Assembly: GCA_010909165.1 (NCBI GenBank)
Contig: VJWM01000107.1
Location: forward strand, 310,001 to 374,000
Reading direction: 5' to 3'
DNA length: 64,000 nucleotides
DNA from: Anthoceros angustus
Taxonomy: Eukaryota > Streptophyta > Anthocerotopsida > Anthocerotales > Anthocerotaceae
Shown: positions 22,895 to 33,831 of the stretch, in pieces
Layout: every line of letters starts with the position of its first letter
How positions within the stretch are numbered: position 1 is the stretch's first letter
Notes under the pieces: model-generated
Told to the model about the DNA's origin: nothing
The model's database searches: none
The model's input: the letters and a program-made list of their open reading frames with translations, nothing else
Made by a program: the position numbers and the translations under genes

Positions 22895-24983
22895 ATGGAC
22901 GTTTTGAGTCATGGGTTGTGGTCGGGTAGCCTTCATGTTCGGAGCGCAGGAAATCAGGGAGATGCTCGAGCAGAAGTTAGAAGATGTCTTAAGGCTGGAC
23001 CGCTCTGTGGTAGAAGGTGTGTGCGGGGTGAACCCCTTGTGTTGCAGCGTTATCTTTGTTCCTGGCTCGAATTGGGGTGAACCCCTTGTTGTTGCATCAT
23101 TGTTGCAGAGAAATTGTACAAATTCTGAAGAGCTGACTGTGATAAGGACTTGGCAGGAATACGAAGGTTTATGGGAGAAGGGCCCTTTCTTCTCCTGGTT
23201 TGTGTGTCCTCCAACATAGTGTCGAGAGTGCAAAGCAATCGGCTCTTCCAATCTTGGCTTCGGCAGAGACGGAGGTTCGTCAAGAAGTATATAGTGTTGC
23301 AAAAGATTCGGAGACAATGCAAGTACTCCAAAATGGAGTCACCGAAAAGCAGCATACGATAACACTGGGGGCCCTCCTGAACAGGTTGAAAGAAGATGCT
23401 TGTGTGGCTTTCTCCGGGTTGCAGGTTGCCGCTGTTGCCTCAGCTGCTGTCCTGCTATTGCAACAGGGTCCTGCTTTTGCTGCGAATGGCCCTGTGCTGA
23501 CGAGATATGTTCCTGTTGGGTTGGAGAGAACTCTGGTGGAGGCTTGGAATCTGGTTCGGGAAACTTATGTTGATCCCACTTTCAACAAACAGGATTGGGA
23601 TACAAAACTGCAGGAGACACTCACTCAGCTCACAGCCGCAAGTCCGGTTGAGGAAACCATGTCTCTGACCTCAACAGATTCTGGAGTTCTGCAGGTGAAG
23701 TCAGAGGACGATGCCCAGTCTGCAGGTGGAAAGCCATCCTTGAAAGGATTGTCAAATGCTGATGAGGATGCAGGATACAAGAAGATCAGCGGCATGCTGT
23801 CCACCCTTGGAGATCCCTTCACTCGCATTGTGAATCCGAAAGAGTATCAAAACTTTCGGGTTAAAAACGATGGCACATTGCAGGGTGTGGGCTTGATGAT
23901 TGCCATGCAGCAAGACTCTGGCAGGGTGCTGGTTCTGTACACAATAGACGGGAGCCCAGCTGCCCGTGCAGGTATACTCCCTGGTGATGAGCTGGTGCAG
24001 ATTAATGACGAAGATCTGACTGGGGTGAAAACCGATGAGGCTGCCATGAAACTTAGAGGAAAGGCTGGAACCACTGTGACTTTGAAATTTGCTCGAAAAA
24101 TCAGTGAAGATCTTGCAGGTACGATCACTCCTGGGTGCTTAACATTCTGTTGTATACCGACGTGCCTCATTCTGATTGACTGAGTTGTGGTGTTACAGGT
24201 AACGGAGAAGTGACCTCCATGGTGACATTGCAACGTGAGCAGATCCACATAACTCCTGTGACTACTGTGGTGCTGAATTATGCACCCGAGGGCCAGGAAA
24301 CCAAGAAGGTGGGCTACATTCGCCTCAGCTCCTTCTCTCAAACTGCAGCTAATGACATGGAGGCAGCAATTCGTTCATTGGAGAAGAAAGAGGGCGTGGA
24401 AGGCTTCATACTAGACCTGCGAGACAACCCTGGTGGCCTCGTCAAAGCTGGGCTGGATGTTGCCGAAATGTGGCTGGAAGGAGATGATGTCCTTGTCAAC
24501 ACTATCGATCGGGAAGGCACTATCCGGCCTATCAGCATGGTACACAACCATGCCTTGACCAAAGATCCCATGGTTGTGCTCGTGAACGAGAACAGTGCTA
24601 GTGCAAGCGAGATCTTGGCTGCTGCTCTACATGACAATGGACGGGCAGTGCTAGTAGGAACTAAAACATACGGGAAGGGTAAAATCCAGAGTGTTACGCA
24701 GCTCTCCGATGGTTCAGCTTTGTTTGTTACAGTTGCTAAGTATGTGTCCCCTGCCCTCCATCCTATAGACCAGGTTGGGATTGTTCCTGATGTCATGTGC
24801 ACTCCAGAGCGACTCCCGATCGAGCCTCCACCGGATTCCCAGGATTTGAAGGCTCAGGTGCTGAAGAGAATCATGATGATGAACAGCAAGGACAAGTTGC
24901 CCGGCTTGCTCGAGACTGATTCATGTGTCCTGGTAGCAGAACACCAACTAGGTGAGCAGCTTGCCATTCAGAAGAACTCCTAG
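22895..24983 (+). CDS. CTPA: CtpA, D1 C-terminal processing protease (thylakoid lumen)
   Basis: Three exons, 22895-23016, 23157-24118 and 24199-24983, give 622 residues. Exon 1 was chosen because AAG|GTGTGT joins TTGGCAG|G in phase and supplies a basic transit peptide (MDVLSHGLWSGSLHVR...). A second, lumenal targeting signal follows: LQVAAVASAAVLLL at about 129-142, then AFA|A near 149. The mature part has TLVEAWNLVRETYVDP, STLGDPFTRIV, a PDZ domain (about 277-355) and the S41 protease core with LDLRDNPGGLVKAGLD. Catalytic Ser is in NENSASASEI (about 496) and Lys in KTYGKGKIQ (about 521), 25 residues apart as in this family. The enzyme trims precursor D1 so that photosystem II can assemble its manganese cluster. 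An acidic insert of about 40 residues (about 205-245) before GYKKISGML is longer than I recall from seed plants. Confidence 0.93.
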
Positions 24984-25640
24984 GAATTGCCTCTAACCGT
25001 GCCTTAGACACGAATACAGATTTTACCATTCTTTGCCATCTGGGATTGATTTCCCATAAGGGGGAATGCACCTTAGTGGCCAATATTCTTTATGTGATGC
25101 TCGTTTCCACTAAACCTTCTATGCTCAAGTCTATTGTCACCCGTTGGAGAGGTTACAGGCTTGATAGCATATGTCCTTATTTACTATTCACAATGCTTCC
25201 TATGGAGTATTTTTGTAATATAATCGCATAGATAGATTGTACATTTTTGCAATAATACAGGGCCTACATACTACTGAGGTAAATGAGATAGATGAGAACG
25301 CATCAGCTGCTGTCGGTGCCAGTGTGGATCGCCGCTGTGAGTGTCGTTGGAGGTGACTATAGTGTTGACAAATTGATGTTGGGAGTGTCGTTGGAAGTGA
25401 CTTTAGCGATGAAGGATCACCGCTGCTGTTGGAGATGACTTCACCGCAGCGAGTGCCCATTAGAGGTGACTTTAGTGATGGCCTTAGTTGTTCGAATTTA
25501 CCGGGACCCTTGAGGTTTCCCTTTGATGTCCTTCGCTGGAGGACTCTCTCCATCATCTCCTCCCCTCATCAAAGAAAATATTTTTGTAATAGAGTTACGG
25601 AAACATATTCTACACTTACATCCACACTTACATCGAGCAA
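24984..25640. other. 3' flank of CtpA; short GGAG/GTGAC repeats
   Basis: After the stop there is AT-rich trailer sequence. At 25,300-25,480 a degenerate unit resembling GTTGGAGGTGACTTTAGTGATG recurs four or five times. No gene was seen. Confidence 0.5.
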
Positions 25641-26170
25641 ATCTAAAAAATGCAAGGGATTAGACGCAAATCTTGCCAACAAAAACTTGCAAAGCAAGGG
25701 ATTAGATGCAAATCTTGCCAACACAAGCATGCAAAACAAGTGAGTAAATGCAAATGTTGCCAACATAAAATGCAGAACAAGTGATTGAACACAAGTATTG
25801 CCAACACAAGCATGCAGAACAAGGGATTAAACAACGGATCGATGTCCTCAAACACGCATGTAGAATTATGGAACATGTCCTCAACACAAGCATGTAGAAC
25901 AACAGAACATGTCCTCGACACAAGCAGGTAAAACAATAGAACATGTCCTCGACACAAGCAGGTAGAACAATGGAACATGTCCTCAACAAAAGCCATTAGA
26001 AGTAGGAATAAGTCTCTTCAACACACACGCGTAGAACAAGGGAATAATCTTGTCAACGCGAACATGTAGAACAAGGGAATATTTAATCTTCTCAACACAA
26101 ACATGTGGAAAAGGGAATTATATTTAATCTTTTCAAAACGAACATATATAGAACAAAGGAACAAATTGTC
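25640..26170. repeat. degenerate minisatellite, ~30-35-bp unit
   Basis: More than ten variants of ACACAAGCATGTAGAACAA followed by a variable tail (GGAACATGTCCTCA, GGGATTAAAC, GGGAATAATCTT). The variation is high, so the array is old. The Cys/Leu-rich frames on the minus strand (CLCRGHVLLF-like) are shadows of the repeat. Confidence 0.8.
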
Positions 26171-26289
26171 GTTTCGGAATTCCTGTACATCAAAATCCAT
26201 GAGTATGAAAGCGTGTAATATCTTTGTCTTCCTTCCAAACTCTCCTACCTTTAGATCCATGAAGCATAAAATGTTGCAACATTACTAGC

Positions 26290-26935
26290 AAGACTATCGT
26301 GTTACATAGTTTACATAATAGGGTGGATTAAGATAAGCGCATTATATTGTACAGTTGACATGCAATTTCTCAAGGTCATATAAGATCATTATACCAAGCT
26401 CTAGACAAGACTAACTTAATGTCGTACATGGTTTACACCACAAGGTCACCAGTAAGATAAGTACATTATATGGTGTTGTTAACTTGCGACCTCTCAGGGT
26501 CAGTAAGGGAAGTTAGCCACATAAGATAATACCAAGCTCTAAACAAACTAAATTAAGTGTTACCTCATTTATACATAGTAGGGTGCACAAAGATAAGCAC
26601 ATTATATAGTACCATTAATTAAACTGCAACCTCTCAGTGTTAGTTAGGGAAGTTAGCCACATAAGATAATATCAAGCTCCATACAAGACTAATGTGTTGC
26701 ATCAGGGAAGTTAGCCACATAAGATAATATTAAGCTCCATACAAGACTAATGTATTACATTGTTAGTAAGGGAAGTTAGCCACGTAAGATAATATCAAGC
26801 TCCATACAAGACTAATCCGATACATCATTTAAACTTAATACAATGCACTTAGATAAGAGCATTAAATATTGGACAGTTAACCTGCAATCTCTTTGAACAC
26901 TAAGAGAAGTTAGCCACATGAGATAATACTAATAG
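26290..26935. repeat. AT-rich degenerate tandem repeats
   Basis: Units built from GAAGTTAGCCACATAAGATA, then ATCAAGCTCCATACAAGAC, TAATGTGTTACAT and GATAAGAGCATTATAT recur with spacings of about 65-130 bp. Nothing coding was seen. Confidence 0.75.
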
Positions 26936-27180
26936 CATATAGGTAGAAAGGGGTTTCTACAGTAATCCCTTTTTGCACACGGACTTCTGGAACCCCAACG
27001 AGGTGCTCCTGTAATCAGTAACACAAGTATTCACACATACAAACTCTCAACATATCCTTCGTATATTATGTGTCTTTAGTAGGTAGGGTACTAGTACAAT
27101 AGGGTACTAGTACAATGCAGGCATACTAGCAGCTACTTGCAGTTGTCCAATATCACCAAGTTGATCCATCACAGAAGAAA

Positions 27181-27258
27181 GAGGCACACCACAATATCAT
27201 AAAACATACTCCCTCGAACCCTCGAGGGAGTATGTTTTATAATATTGTGGTGTGCCTC
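27181..27258. repeat. foldback, copy 1 (37-bp arms)
   Basis: Arms 27181-27217 and 27222-27258 are inverse complements with one mismatch and a 4-base loop (ACCC). The arm begins GAGGCACACCACAATAT. Outward extension of the right arm has been lost relative to copy 2. Confidence 0.85.
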
Positions 27259-27669
27259 TTCTCGTGCTCCCACCGCCAGGAGCCACGTAAGATAATATCA
27301 AGCTCCATACAAGACTAATCCGATACATCATTTAAACTTAATACAATGCACTTAGATAAGAGCATTAAATATTGGACAGTTAACCTGCAATCTCTTTGAA
27401 CACTAAGAGAAGTTAGCCACATGAGATAATACTAATAGCATATAGGTAGAAAGGGGTTTCTACAGTAATCCCTTTTTGCACACGGACTTCTGGAACCCCA
27501 ACGAGGTGCTCTGTAATCGAACAAGTATTCACACATACAAACTCTCAACATATCCTTCGTATATTATGTGTCTTTAGTAGGTAGGGTACTAGTACAATAG
27601 GGTACTAGTACAATGCAGGCATACTAGCAGCTACTTGCAGTTGTCCAATATCACCAAGTTGATCCATCA

Positions 27670-27765
27670 CAGAAGAAAGAGGCACACCACAATATCATAA
27701 AACATACTCCCTCGAACCCTCGAGGGAGTATGTTTTATAATATTGTGGTGTGCCTCTTTCTTCTG
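27670..27765. repeat. foldback, copy 2 (46-bp arms)
   Basis: Arms of about 46 bp (27670-27715 and 27720-27765) start CAGAAGAAAGAGGCACACC and pair with one mismatch around a 4-base loop. It could be a small foldback transposon, or the template of a long-hairpin RNA. The sequence alone does not decide. Confidence 0.85.
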
Positions 27766-27789
27766 GTGCTCCCACCAGCAGGAGCCTTA

Positions 27790-28640
27790 CTGTAAAGCAA
27801 TCCAACATTCAAACATCAATGACGACATCAAGGCAACTCGCCAATACACAAAAGCAAACTGCACATATCTAGAATACCGTGATCTACACATAACCTCACA
27901 TGTGAGGCAATCCAACACTTTGAAGCGAACATGTAAGGATTGAAAGCATCAAAGATCAAGCGGCAAGAAGGCCTAGCAAGGAATCCAACTAATGTTAGGT
28001 GCTAGAGACTTATTATGGTCAAAAGGGTTTGTGCACACATGTCATCCACTAATGTCGAAGTTCCTGCTCCGTTATCACAACGCTAGCCTTATTTAATGAA
28101 CATAGTGGATGTTAGCTCAATGCTTGTTACAAGCCACATTCTAGGCAGAACATATTGTTTCAAGTCGACTTCTGAGCACAATAATGTTGGTAACGAGTTC
28201 TAACATACTAGATCCTAACAACACCTTCTCAACTACACCTTTAAGACAATCTAAGCAAACAACCACTAACAATACCTACTCAACTGCATTGTTAAGACCA
28301 TCTAAGCAAACTATCATAGTTTAAATGGATATCCTTATGGATCTTGTTAACAAGACTACAAAAGGGTTGTAAATGTTGAAACCAGAGGCTCTTACAGACA
28401 CACTAATAAGACTAGAAAAGGTTATGAACGTTGAAACGAGAAGTGAGCATATATAGTGGAACTCAAAATCACAATGACCAATCCATCATGCCTTAAGAAA
28501 GACATAGCTGGACTTGAAATCATAATGAACAAGTCGGTCATGCCTTAAGAAACGATGGAAGATTGTGCTTTCCTTAGTGAGGCAAAATTGTTCTTACCTT
28601 AAGGAGGTGGTAAAATTGTGGTAACCTACTGAGCATGGGC
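27790..28640. other. no gene seen; AT-rich
   Basis: Short tandem phrases such as AAGACCATCTAAGCAAAC and CATGCCTTAAGAAA recur twice each (28,238-28,320 and 28,490-28,555). No coding region was recognised. Confidence 0.4.
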
Positions 28641-28682
28641 AGGTGCGGCAGGCAATCCTTCTAGACTCTACTATTCCCCGGC

Positions 28683-29330
28683 TTGTTCGTTCTCGCATCC
28701 GCTCTTGCTCAGGGAGGGGATCAGGCTCCTGGCTTCTGGCTCGGCCTTGCATCCAGGCATTCCGAATCGCACAAGCTTTTTTTGATGAGGTTCCGCCTGG
28801 GCTGGGTCCAACCTCTGGCCTATTCTCTCTCAACCTGTAGCTGTGGGGCCCCCCTCGATGACTCAGGGTCCCACCTGGCTCGCTGTGCAATTGGAGGACC
28901 CTACCCGGACCCTACCCCGAACCTACCTAGAACTCCACGACGACATCCACAACACGATGTGGGGTTGATAATGATATGCTTACAAATGGAGTCTGTTACC
29001 CGGACCCTACATGGAACTCCATTTGTAAGCATGTCATTATCAACCCTCCGGGCTGGGCGACGGAGGGAGGTGCGACTGCCAAGGTAGACAAGTACACACC
29101 TTTGCAGGACGGCCACGCCTTCATCCCCCTTGCGATAGAGACTTACGGGGCTATGGGCAAGGATTTTTCCGGGCTCTTTAAGGATTGTGCTAGAGCTTAG
29201 CACAGTCGTCGGAACGGGGTGGGTCTCCCTCTTTCCTCGTGGGTGGCTATCTTTCGACAGTGGCTAGATATCCATCGCCGTATAGAGGGCACTGGCCAAT
29301 GCTATTTATAAGACGGCAATGAGCGCAGGA
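28683..29330 (+). pseudogene. decayed C-terminal end of a non-LTR retrotransposon ORF
   Basis: The frame reads LFLMRFRLGWVQPLAYSLS, then CSCGAPLDDSGSHLARC, a cysteine/histidine cluster of the kind that follows the reverse transcriptase in plant LINE-like proteins. The same protein resumes after an insertion as AFIPLAIETYGAMG, SGLFKDCARA, then RRNGVGLPLSSWVAIFRQW. Between the two parts (about 28,895-29,050) lies repeated CCGGACCCTAC sequence and an inverted repeat that breaks the frame. The reverse transcriptase domain itself is missing. The identification rests on remembered family wording. Confidence 0.6.
28963..29045. repeat. inverted repeat inside the retrotransposon remnant
   Basis: Arms of 30 bp at 28963-28992 and 29016-29045 (GGTTGATAATGATATGCTTA and its complement) pair with one mismatch around a 23-base spacer. 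The phrase TTACCCGGACCCTAC at its centre echoes the sequence left of the left arm. Confidence 0.8.
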
Positions 29331-29339
29331 GACGTGACG

Positions 29340-29450
29340 TCATCGGCACCGGTTATAGGTAGGCCTTTCCTTATCTTGGACCATGACATAATCAGGGCGG
29401 TAGGTAACTTGGGGTTGACATTCGTGGCCCTTTAGTGGGTTATCCCCCTC
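29340..29450. repeat. dispersed repeat shared with 63,600-63,750
   Basis: Contains TCGGCACCGGTTATAGGTAG and GGCCCTTTAGTGGGTTATCC. Both occur again near 63,600-63,750, where their relative orientation differs. It may be the 3' tail of the retrotransposon family. Confidence 0.6.
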
Positions 29451-29611
29451 GGTTCGAGCTAGATGGATTTTCCATCTCTTCTCTTTAACGAAGTCTCCAT
29501 TGTTACTAATCTTAAGAAGAAGGAAAAATTGTGCTTTTGTTAACAAAGGAAGCAAAATTTTAAGTAACTGAAGAGCGAAAAGATTGCTCACGAAATTCCA
29601 TATATTTTGAC

Positions 29612-29683
29612 CGCCGTTGCCGGGGATCGAACCCGGGTCACCCGCGTGACAGGCGGGAATACTTACCACTATACTACAACGAC
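29612..29683 (-). tRNA. tRNA-Asp (anticodon GTC)
   Basis: On the minus strand the 72-base gene begins GTCGTTGTAGTATAGTGGT and ends CCCCGGCAACGGCG. The acceptor stem GTCGTTG pairs with CAACGGC, and G is the discriminator base. The anticodon loop CTGTCAC has GTC at 29648-29650, and the T-arm is GGGTTCGATCCCC. It has no intron and no encoded CCA, as expected for a plant nuclear gene. The internal A and B boxes (TAGTATAGTGG, GGTTCGATCC) are the polymerase III promoter. No T-run lies immediately downstream, and the nearest is about 30 bases away. Confidence 0.97.
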
Positions 29684-29799
29684 TTGTGCTTTTCGACCAT
29701 TGCATTAATCTATATTTTCCCTAAAATATGGGCCGGGTGTCCCCATTCTTCTTCTTCTTCTTTATGAAGGGAACCGACTTTAAGGTCGGATGGCACGGG

Positions 29800-29995
29800 G
29801 AAAAGAGACGCATGCGTGAGGGAGGGATACAGAGGGAGGGATACAGATACAGTAGGGTAATCTCGCGCAGAGACCACACACGAGGGAGGGATACAGATAC
29901 AGTAGGGGTACTGGATGGCACGGCGAGAAGAGGCGTACTGGATGGCACGGCGAGAAGAGGCGTGAGGGAGGGATACAGATAACCGCACACGAGGG
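29800..29995. repeat. GAGGGAGGGATACAG repeats
   Basis: GAGGGAGGGATACAGATAC occurs about four times, mixed with two copies of CTGGATGGCACGGCGAGAAG. A short CTT run lies just before, at 29747-29763. No gene was seen. Confidence 0.75.
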
Positions 29996-29999
29996 AGGC

Positions 30000-30985
30000 C
30001 AGCGCGCCCGAAATGGACTCTAATCTAAGACATTCTAATATTTACCCAACTGGGCTGAAAGATTGTGAGAAAATGAAAGATAATGGAACAATGGTTCCCC
30101 ATACCAGAATTGATCCTTCATGCGGGGCGCTGAACTGTGGAGTTCTCATGTCATCTGGTGTATGTTATGTGCACCCAATTCCTGGGGGAATGAGGCAGGG
30201 TAGAGGACAACATGAATGGATTCCTACTTATAAATTCTTTTTTGTAAACTCGACAGATGCCTGCTAGGTCGGTAGGTACCTACATTGTATTCATAGCTTG
30301 ATTTTCCGACTGCTGGTTCGGGATGCATTGAGCAACAGCGATTGTTTTCTTTTTCGTGAAAAGTTCGATTAGTTCTGTAATTAAGTAATCATTAATTACC
30401 TATTCATCGAACAAAGTACCTTCAAGTCACGTGAAAGGAAACGCTCATCGACACCAGAGGTGGCAGCAACCACGTGTCCAGACAGAAGTCTTCGAGGGCG
30501 TCCAGGGAGTTCGAGGCGAAGGTTCCGCTGAAACCAGATGGTGAAACATCGGTGAAGATCTGCTGGTCTGAGGGCCGTTAGTTGAAAAATACAGGACGCC
30601 CAACAGAGGAAACTCCGAGAAGAGAGATAATTCCATGGGAGGCGGATCACATGGTAGGGAGCGTTTCAGCTCTGTTGAAGCTGACGCGCATGCACGAGAT
30701 TCACAGTTTCGGGGCAATAACTGCAGGTTGTCAGTGCTGAAAACGAAATCTAGAGAACTGTGATGGCCGCTGTGGGCTGAGACTGTAAGCATTGACGATG
30801 TCCACCAGCTCATCTCCTCCTTCTGTTAGAATCCTGCTGCGCAAGGCCAGCCGAAGTGAGAAGCGATTATGTTGGAGTTGCCACGCGCTGCTGCTGAGGA
30901 AGGAGTCCACATGCCGGTCCGCCTCCGCAGAGGTCTTGAGCTCACTCGCCTGCACAGCCGAAGAAAGGTGTCCCAACTGCTCCAG
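30000..30985. other. no gene recognised
   Basis: Mixed-composition DNA. Frames of 80-120 codons exist on both strands, but none showed a motif known to me. The right end grades into PPR-like coding debris. Confidence 0.35.
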
Positions 30986-31578
30986 GGAGTCGATGGTTTG
31001 GTGTGGCGAGAATGAAGTTGACAAGGGCTTGGAGCTCTATGTGCAAATGCAAGAGGAGGGTGTACAGGCATGGCAATGCCTGTACACCCTCCTCGTGCTG
31101 GCATGATGGACAGGGGCCTGGAGTGCTTCGCAAGCATGGTTGGGGAGCATGGCATCCCTGCAGAGCCAGACCATTTCGTTTGTCTCGTCGATCCGCTCAG
31201 CCGAGCTGGCATGTTTAGCAACGCAGAGTAGCCCCTCTGCCGAATTCCCATGCAGCCTGGCTTGGCCCTGTGGCTCTCTCTGCTCGCTTCCTGCCGGAAG
31301 CACGGCAATTGATGTGGAGCTGTGAAGGCTCGCCTTCGATCACGCCGTAGCCCTAGCGCCAGGTGTTTCAGCTTCCCGTGTCCTCTCGTCAAACATGTAC
31401 GGGCAAGCCGGCCAGTTGGATTCTGCCAAGGAGATTGACGAGTTGAGGCAGATCTCAGGCGCATCGAAGAAACCCGGCCAGAGCTGGATCGAGCACAACC
31501 AAGAGCTGCACGCAGTTGCAGCAGGAGACCGCCGGCTACAACAAGAGTATCAACTCCTGGCAAACCTAAGCTCGTAGT
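30986..31578 (+). pseudogene. PPR protein fragment (last repeat plus E region)
   Basis: Reading across two or three shifts gives KGLELYVQMQEEGVQ, then GLECFASMVGEHGIPAEPDH and FVCLVDPLSRAGMF, then MQPGLALW, MYGQAGQLDSAKEID and the E-region tail KKPGQSWIEHNQELHA, ending at TAG. This is the usual C-terminal order of plant PLS-class PPR proteins, which bind organelle RNA. Stops (for example after FSNAE) and frame changes show that it is dead. An 18-bp inverted repeat at 31053-31094 sits within it. Confidence 0.7.
31053..31094. repeat. perfect 18-bp inverted repeat in the PPR fragment
   Basis: GAGGAGGGTGTACAGGCA (31053-31070) is followed after six bases by its exact complement (31077-31094). One arm encodes the PPR phrase EEGVQ, so the other arm is probably an inverted duplication. 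Confidence 0.85.
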
Positions 31579-32011
31579 CAAGATGTCAAATAGTGTTGCA
31601 AAAGACTCGGAGACAATTGAAGTACTCCAAAATGGGGACACCGAAAAGCAGCATACGACAGCACTGGGGGCAGTGGAACAGGTTGAAAGTAGATGCTTGC
31701 CTTTCCCCGGGTTGCAGGTTGCTGCAGTTGCCCGAGCCACTGTCCTGCTGTTGTGACAGGGGCTGCCTTTGCTGCAAGTGGCCCTGTCCTTACGAGATAT
31801 GTGCCTGACGGAGAATGGCGAGATCTCTGGTGGAGGCTTCGAATCTGGTGGAGGCTTGGAACCTAGTTCGGGAAACTTATGATGATCCCATTTTCAACAA
31901 ACAGGATTGGGACACAAAACTGCAGGAGGCACTCACTCAGCTCACAGCCGCAAGTCCGTTTGAGGATACCATGTCTCTGACCACCACAGATTCTGGAGTT
32001 CTACAGGTGAA
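31579..32011 (+). pseudogene. partial duplicate of the CtpA gene
   Basis: About 430 bases resemble exon 2 of the CtpA gene (about 23,277-23,702). They run from the stretch AGTGTTGCAAAAGA through the lumenal signal and the mature N-terminus (LVRETYDDPIFNKQDWD) to GATTCTGGAGTTCT, and stop abruptly at CAGGTGAAG. The copy has a TGA in the signal region and several small deletions, and repeats GGTGGAGGCTT. It has neither PDZ nor protease core and cannot be functional. It sits between two PPR fragments. Confidence 0.9.
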
Positions 32012-32049
32012 GCATAGACCATGCGATTGTGCATGGCTATGCCAAAAGT

Positions 32050-32990
32050 TTGCCAGTGAAGTGATGGGGGCGTGCACGACCGCCCATGTGTCTACAAGGA
32101 CCTACTGCAGGCTTGCTCCGAAAAAAAGGCGGTGTCCGAGGCCAGCAAAGTGCATGGCCATTTGGCTAGCCATGGTCTGCATTCAAGGAGATTTTTAGGC
32201 GACCTTCTGGTTGTCACGATGGTGAAGTGTGGGGGCCTTGCAAATATGCTACGGCTGTTTGAAAGGCTGTCGGAGACAAAAATATGTTTTCATGGTTGTC
32301 CCACCACAATGTAGTGTCGTCATTGTCATGGACAGGCACAGCTATGATGGCAACATACTCTGAACAGGTTGAAGGTGGTCGGGCCCTGCGGATGTACAGG
32401 CAAATGAAAATAGAAGGTGTCAGGCCGGATGCTTGTGCTTTTGTTGGTGCACTGGAAGCATGTGACTCCCTTGCACTAGAGGAGGAAAGTAGTGGACAGA
32501 GTCTCAAAATCGAGTTTCTGCAGAAGACAAAGGAAATCCATGGAGACGCTGCAGAAATAGGTCTTGGACGGGATGTGGTTGTTGGTAAAGCTTTAGTCAG
32601 CACGTTGCCAAGTGCGGACAACATTTTGGATGCAGACCATGTGTTCAACAAGCTGTCCCTGGGATGCAGTATCCTGGTCTGCAGCAGAGCAGCTCCTCTC
32701 TGCAGAATGCCAATGCAGCCTGGCTTGCCCGTGTGACTCTGTCTGGTTGCTTTATGCCGGAAGCACAGCAATGTGGAGCTGGGAAGGCTCGCCTTTGAAC
32801 ATGCCGTTGCCCTAGCGCCACATTTGTCAGCCTCCAATGTTCTCATGTGAACAAATTGGCACCAGCGGGCAAGAAGGGTGGAGGCAGATCTCAGGCGCAT
32901 GGAAGAGTCCCGTCTTAAGCTGGATCGAGCATGATACCTAGGAAGACGACGCAGTCTACGAGCTCCTGTCAAACCTAAGCTCGCATGTGA
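32050..32990 (+). pseudogene. PPR protein fragment, second piece
   Basis: Begins with YKDLLQACSEKKAVSEASKV, the usual opening of a PPR chain, then LVVTMVKCGGLANMLRLFER, RALRMYRQMKIEGVRPDACA, FVGALEACDSLA and EIGLGRDVVVGKALVSTL. After a deletion it jumps to the E region (CRMPMQPGLPVW, SNVELGRLAFEHAVALAP). Stops and shifts are frequent. Together with the upstream piece it may be one PPR locus split by the CtpA fragment, or two diverged copies. Both pieces contain the same MQPGL region, which favours two copies. Confidence 0.7.
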
Positions 32991-33129
32991 AGCAGCGGGA
33001 CATGCTAGTTCATTATCCAGGATGATAGATGGAGCGGAGAGATCCGAAGAAGGTCTCATGCATCGAAAACCTGCTGCAATGCATTTATATGCAATCTGAA
33101 GAGTGCCACATGCTCACAAGCTGAGGTGA

Positions 33130-33710
<581 letters not shown>

Positions 33711-33831
33711 TGTTTTGCGGACTCCATTGATGAACATACTTCCATTGTGCTGTGTCTGGTCTTCCGGGGATGGATGCATTTACAAAAGCTTTACATGTCT
33801 ACAAGACGGAGAGTCTGGGGTTTCGGCTAGG

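Larger units (their letters stand above)
26779..27787. repeat. recent 0.5-kb tandem duplication
   Basis: Copy 1 (26779-27281) and copy 2 (27282-27787) start at GCCACGTAAGATAATATC and are almost identical. They differ by a few short deletions, such as AGTAACA lost in copy 2 and bases lost from the foldback arm in copy 1. Each copy ends with a long foldback. Confidence 0.9.

Noticed and set aside
25640-26000. Possible CRISPR-like array of ~30-bp repeats
   Set aside because: Units are degenerate with no unique spacers between constant repeats, and the genome is a plant nuclear one. It is a minisatellite.
29340-29705. Minus-strand frame of 121 codons containing VVSIPACHAGDPGSIPG
   Set aside because: The phrase is the translation of the tRNA-Asp gene itself. 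It is a known kind of false protein.
30826-32000. Minus-strand frame of 304 codons over the PPR and CtpA debris
   Set aside because: The recognisable protein wording is on the plus strand. The minus frame has none.
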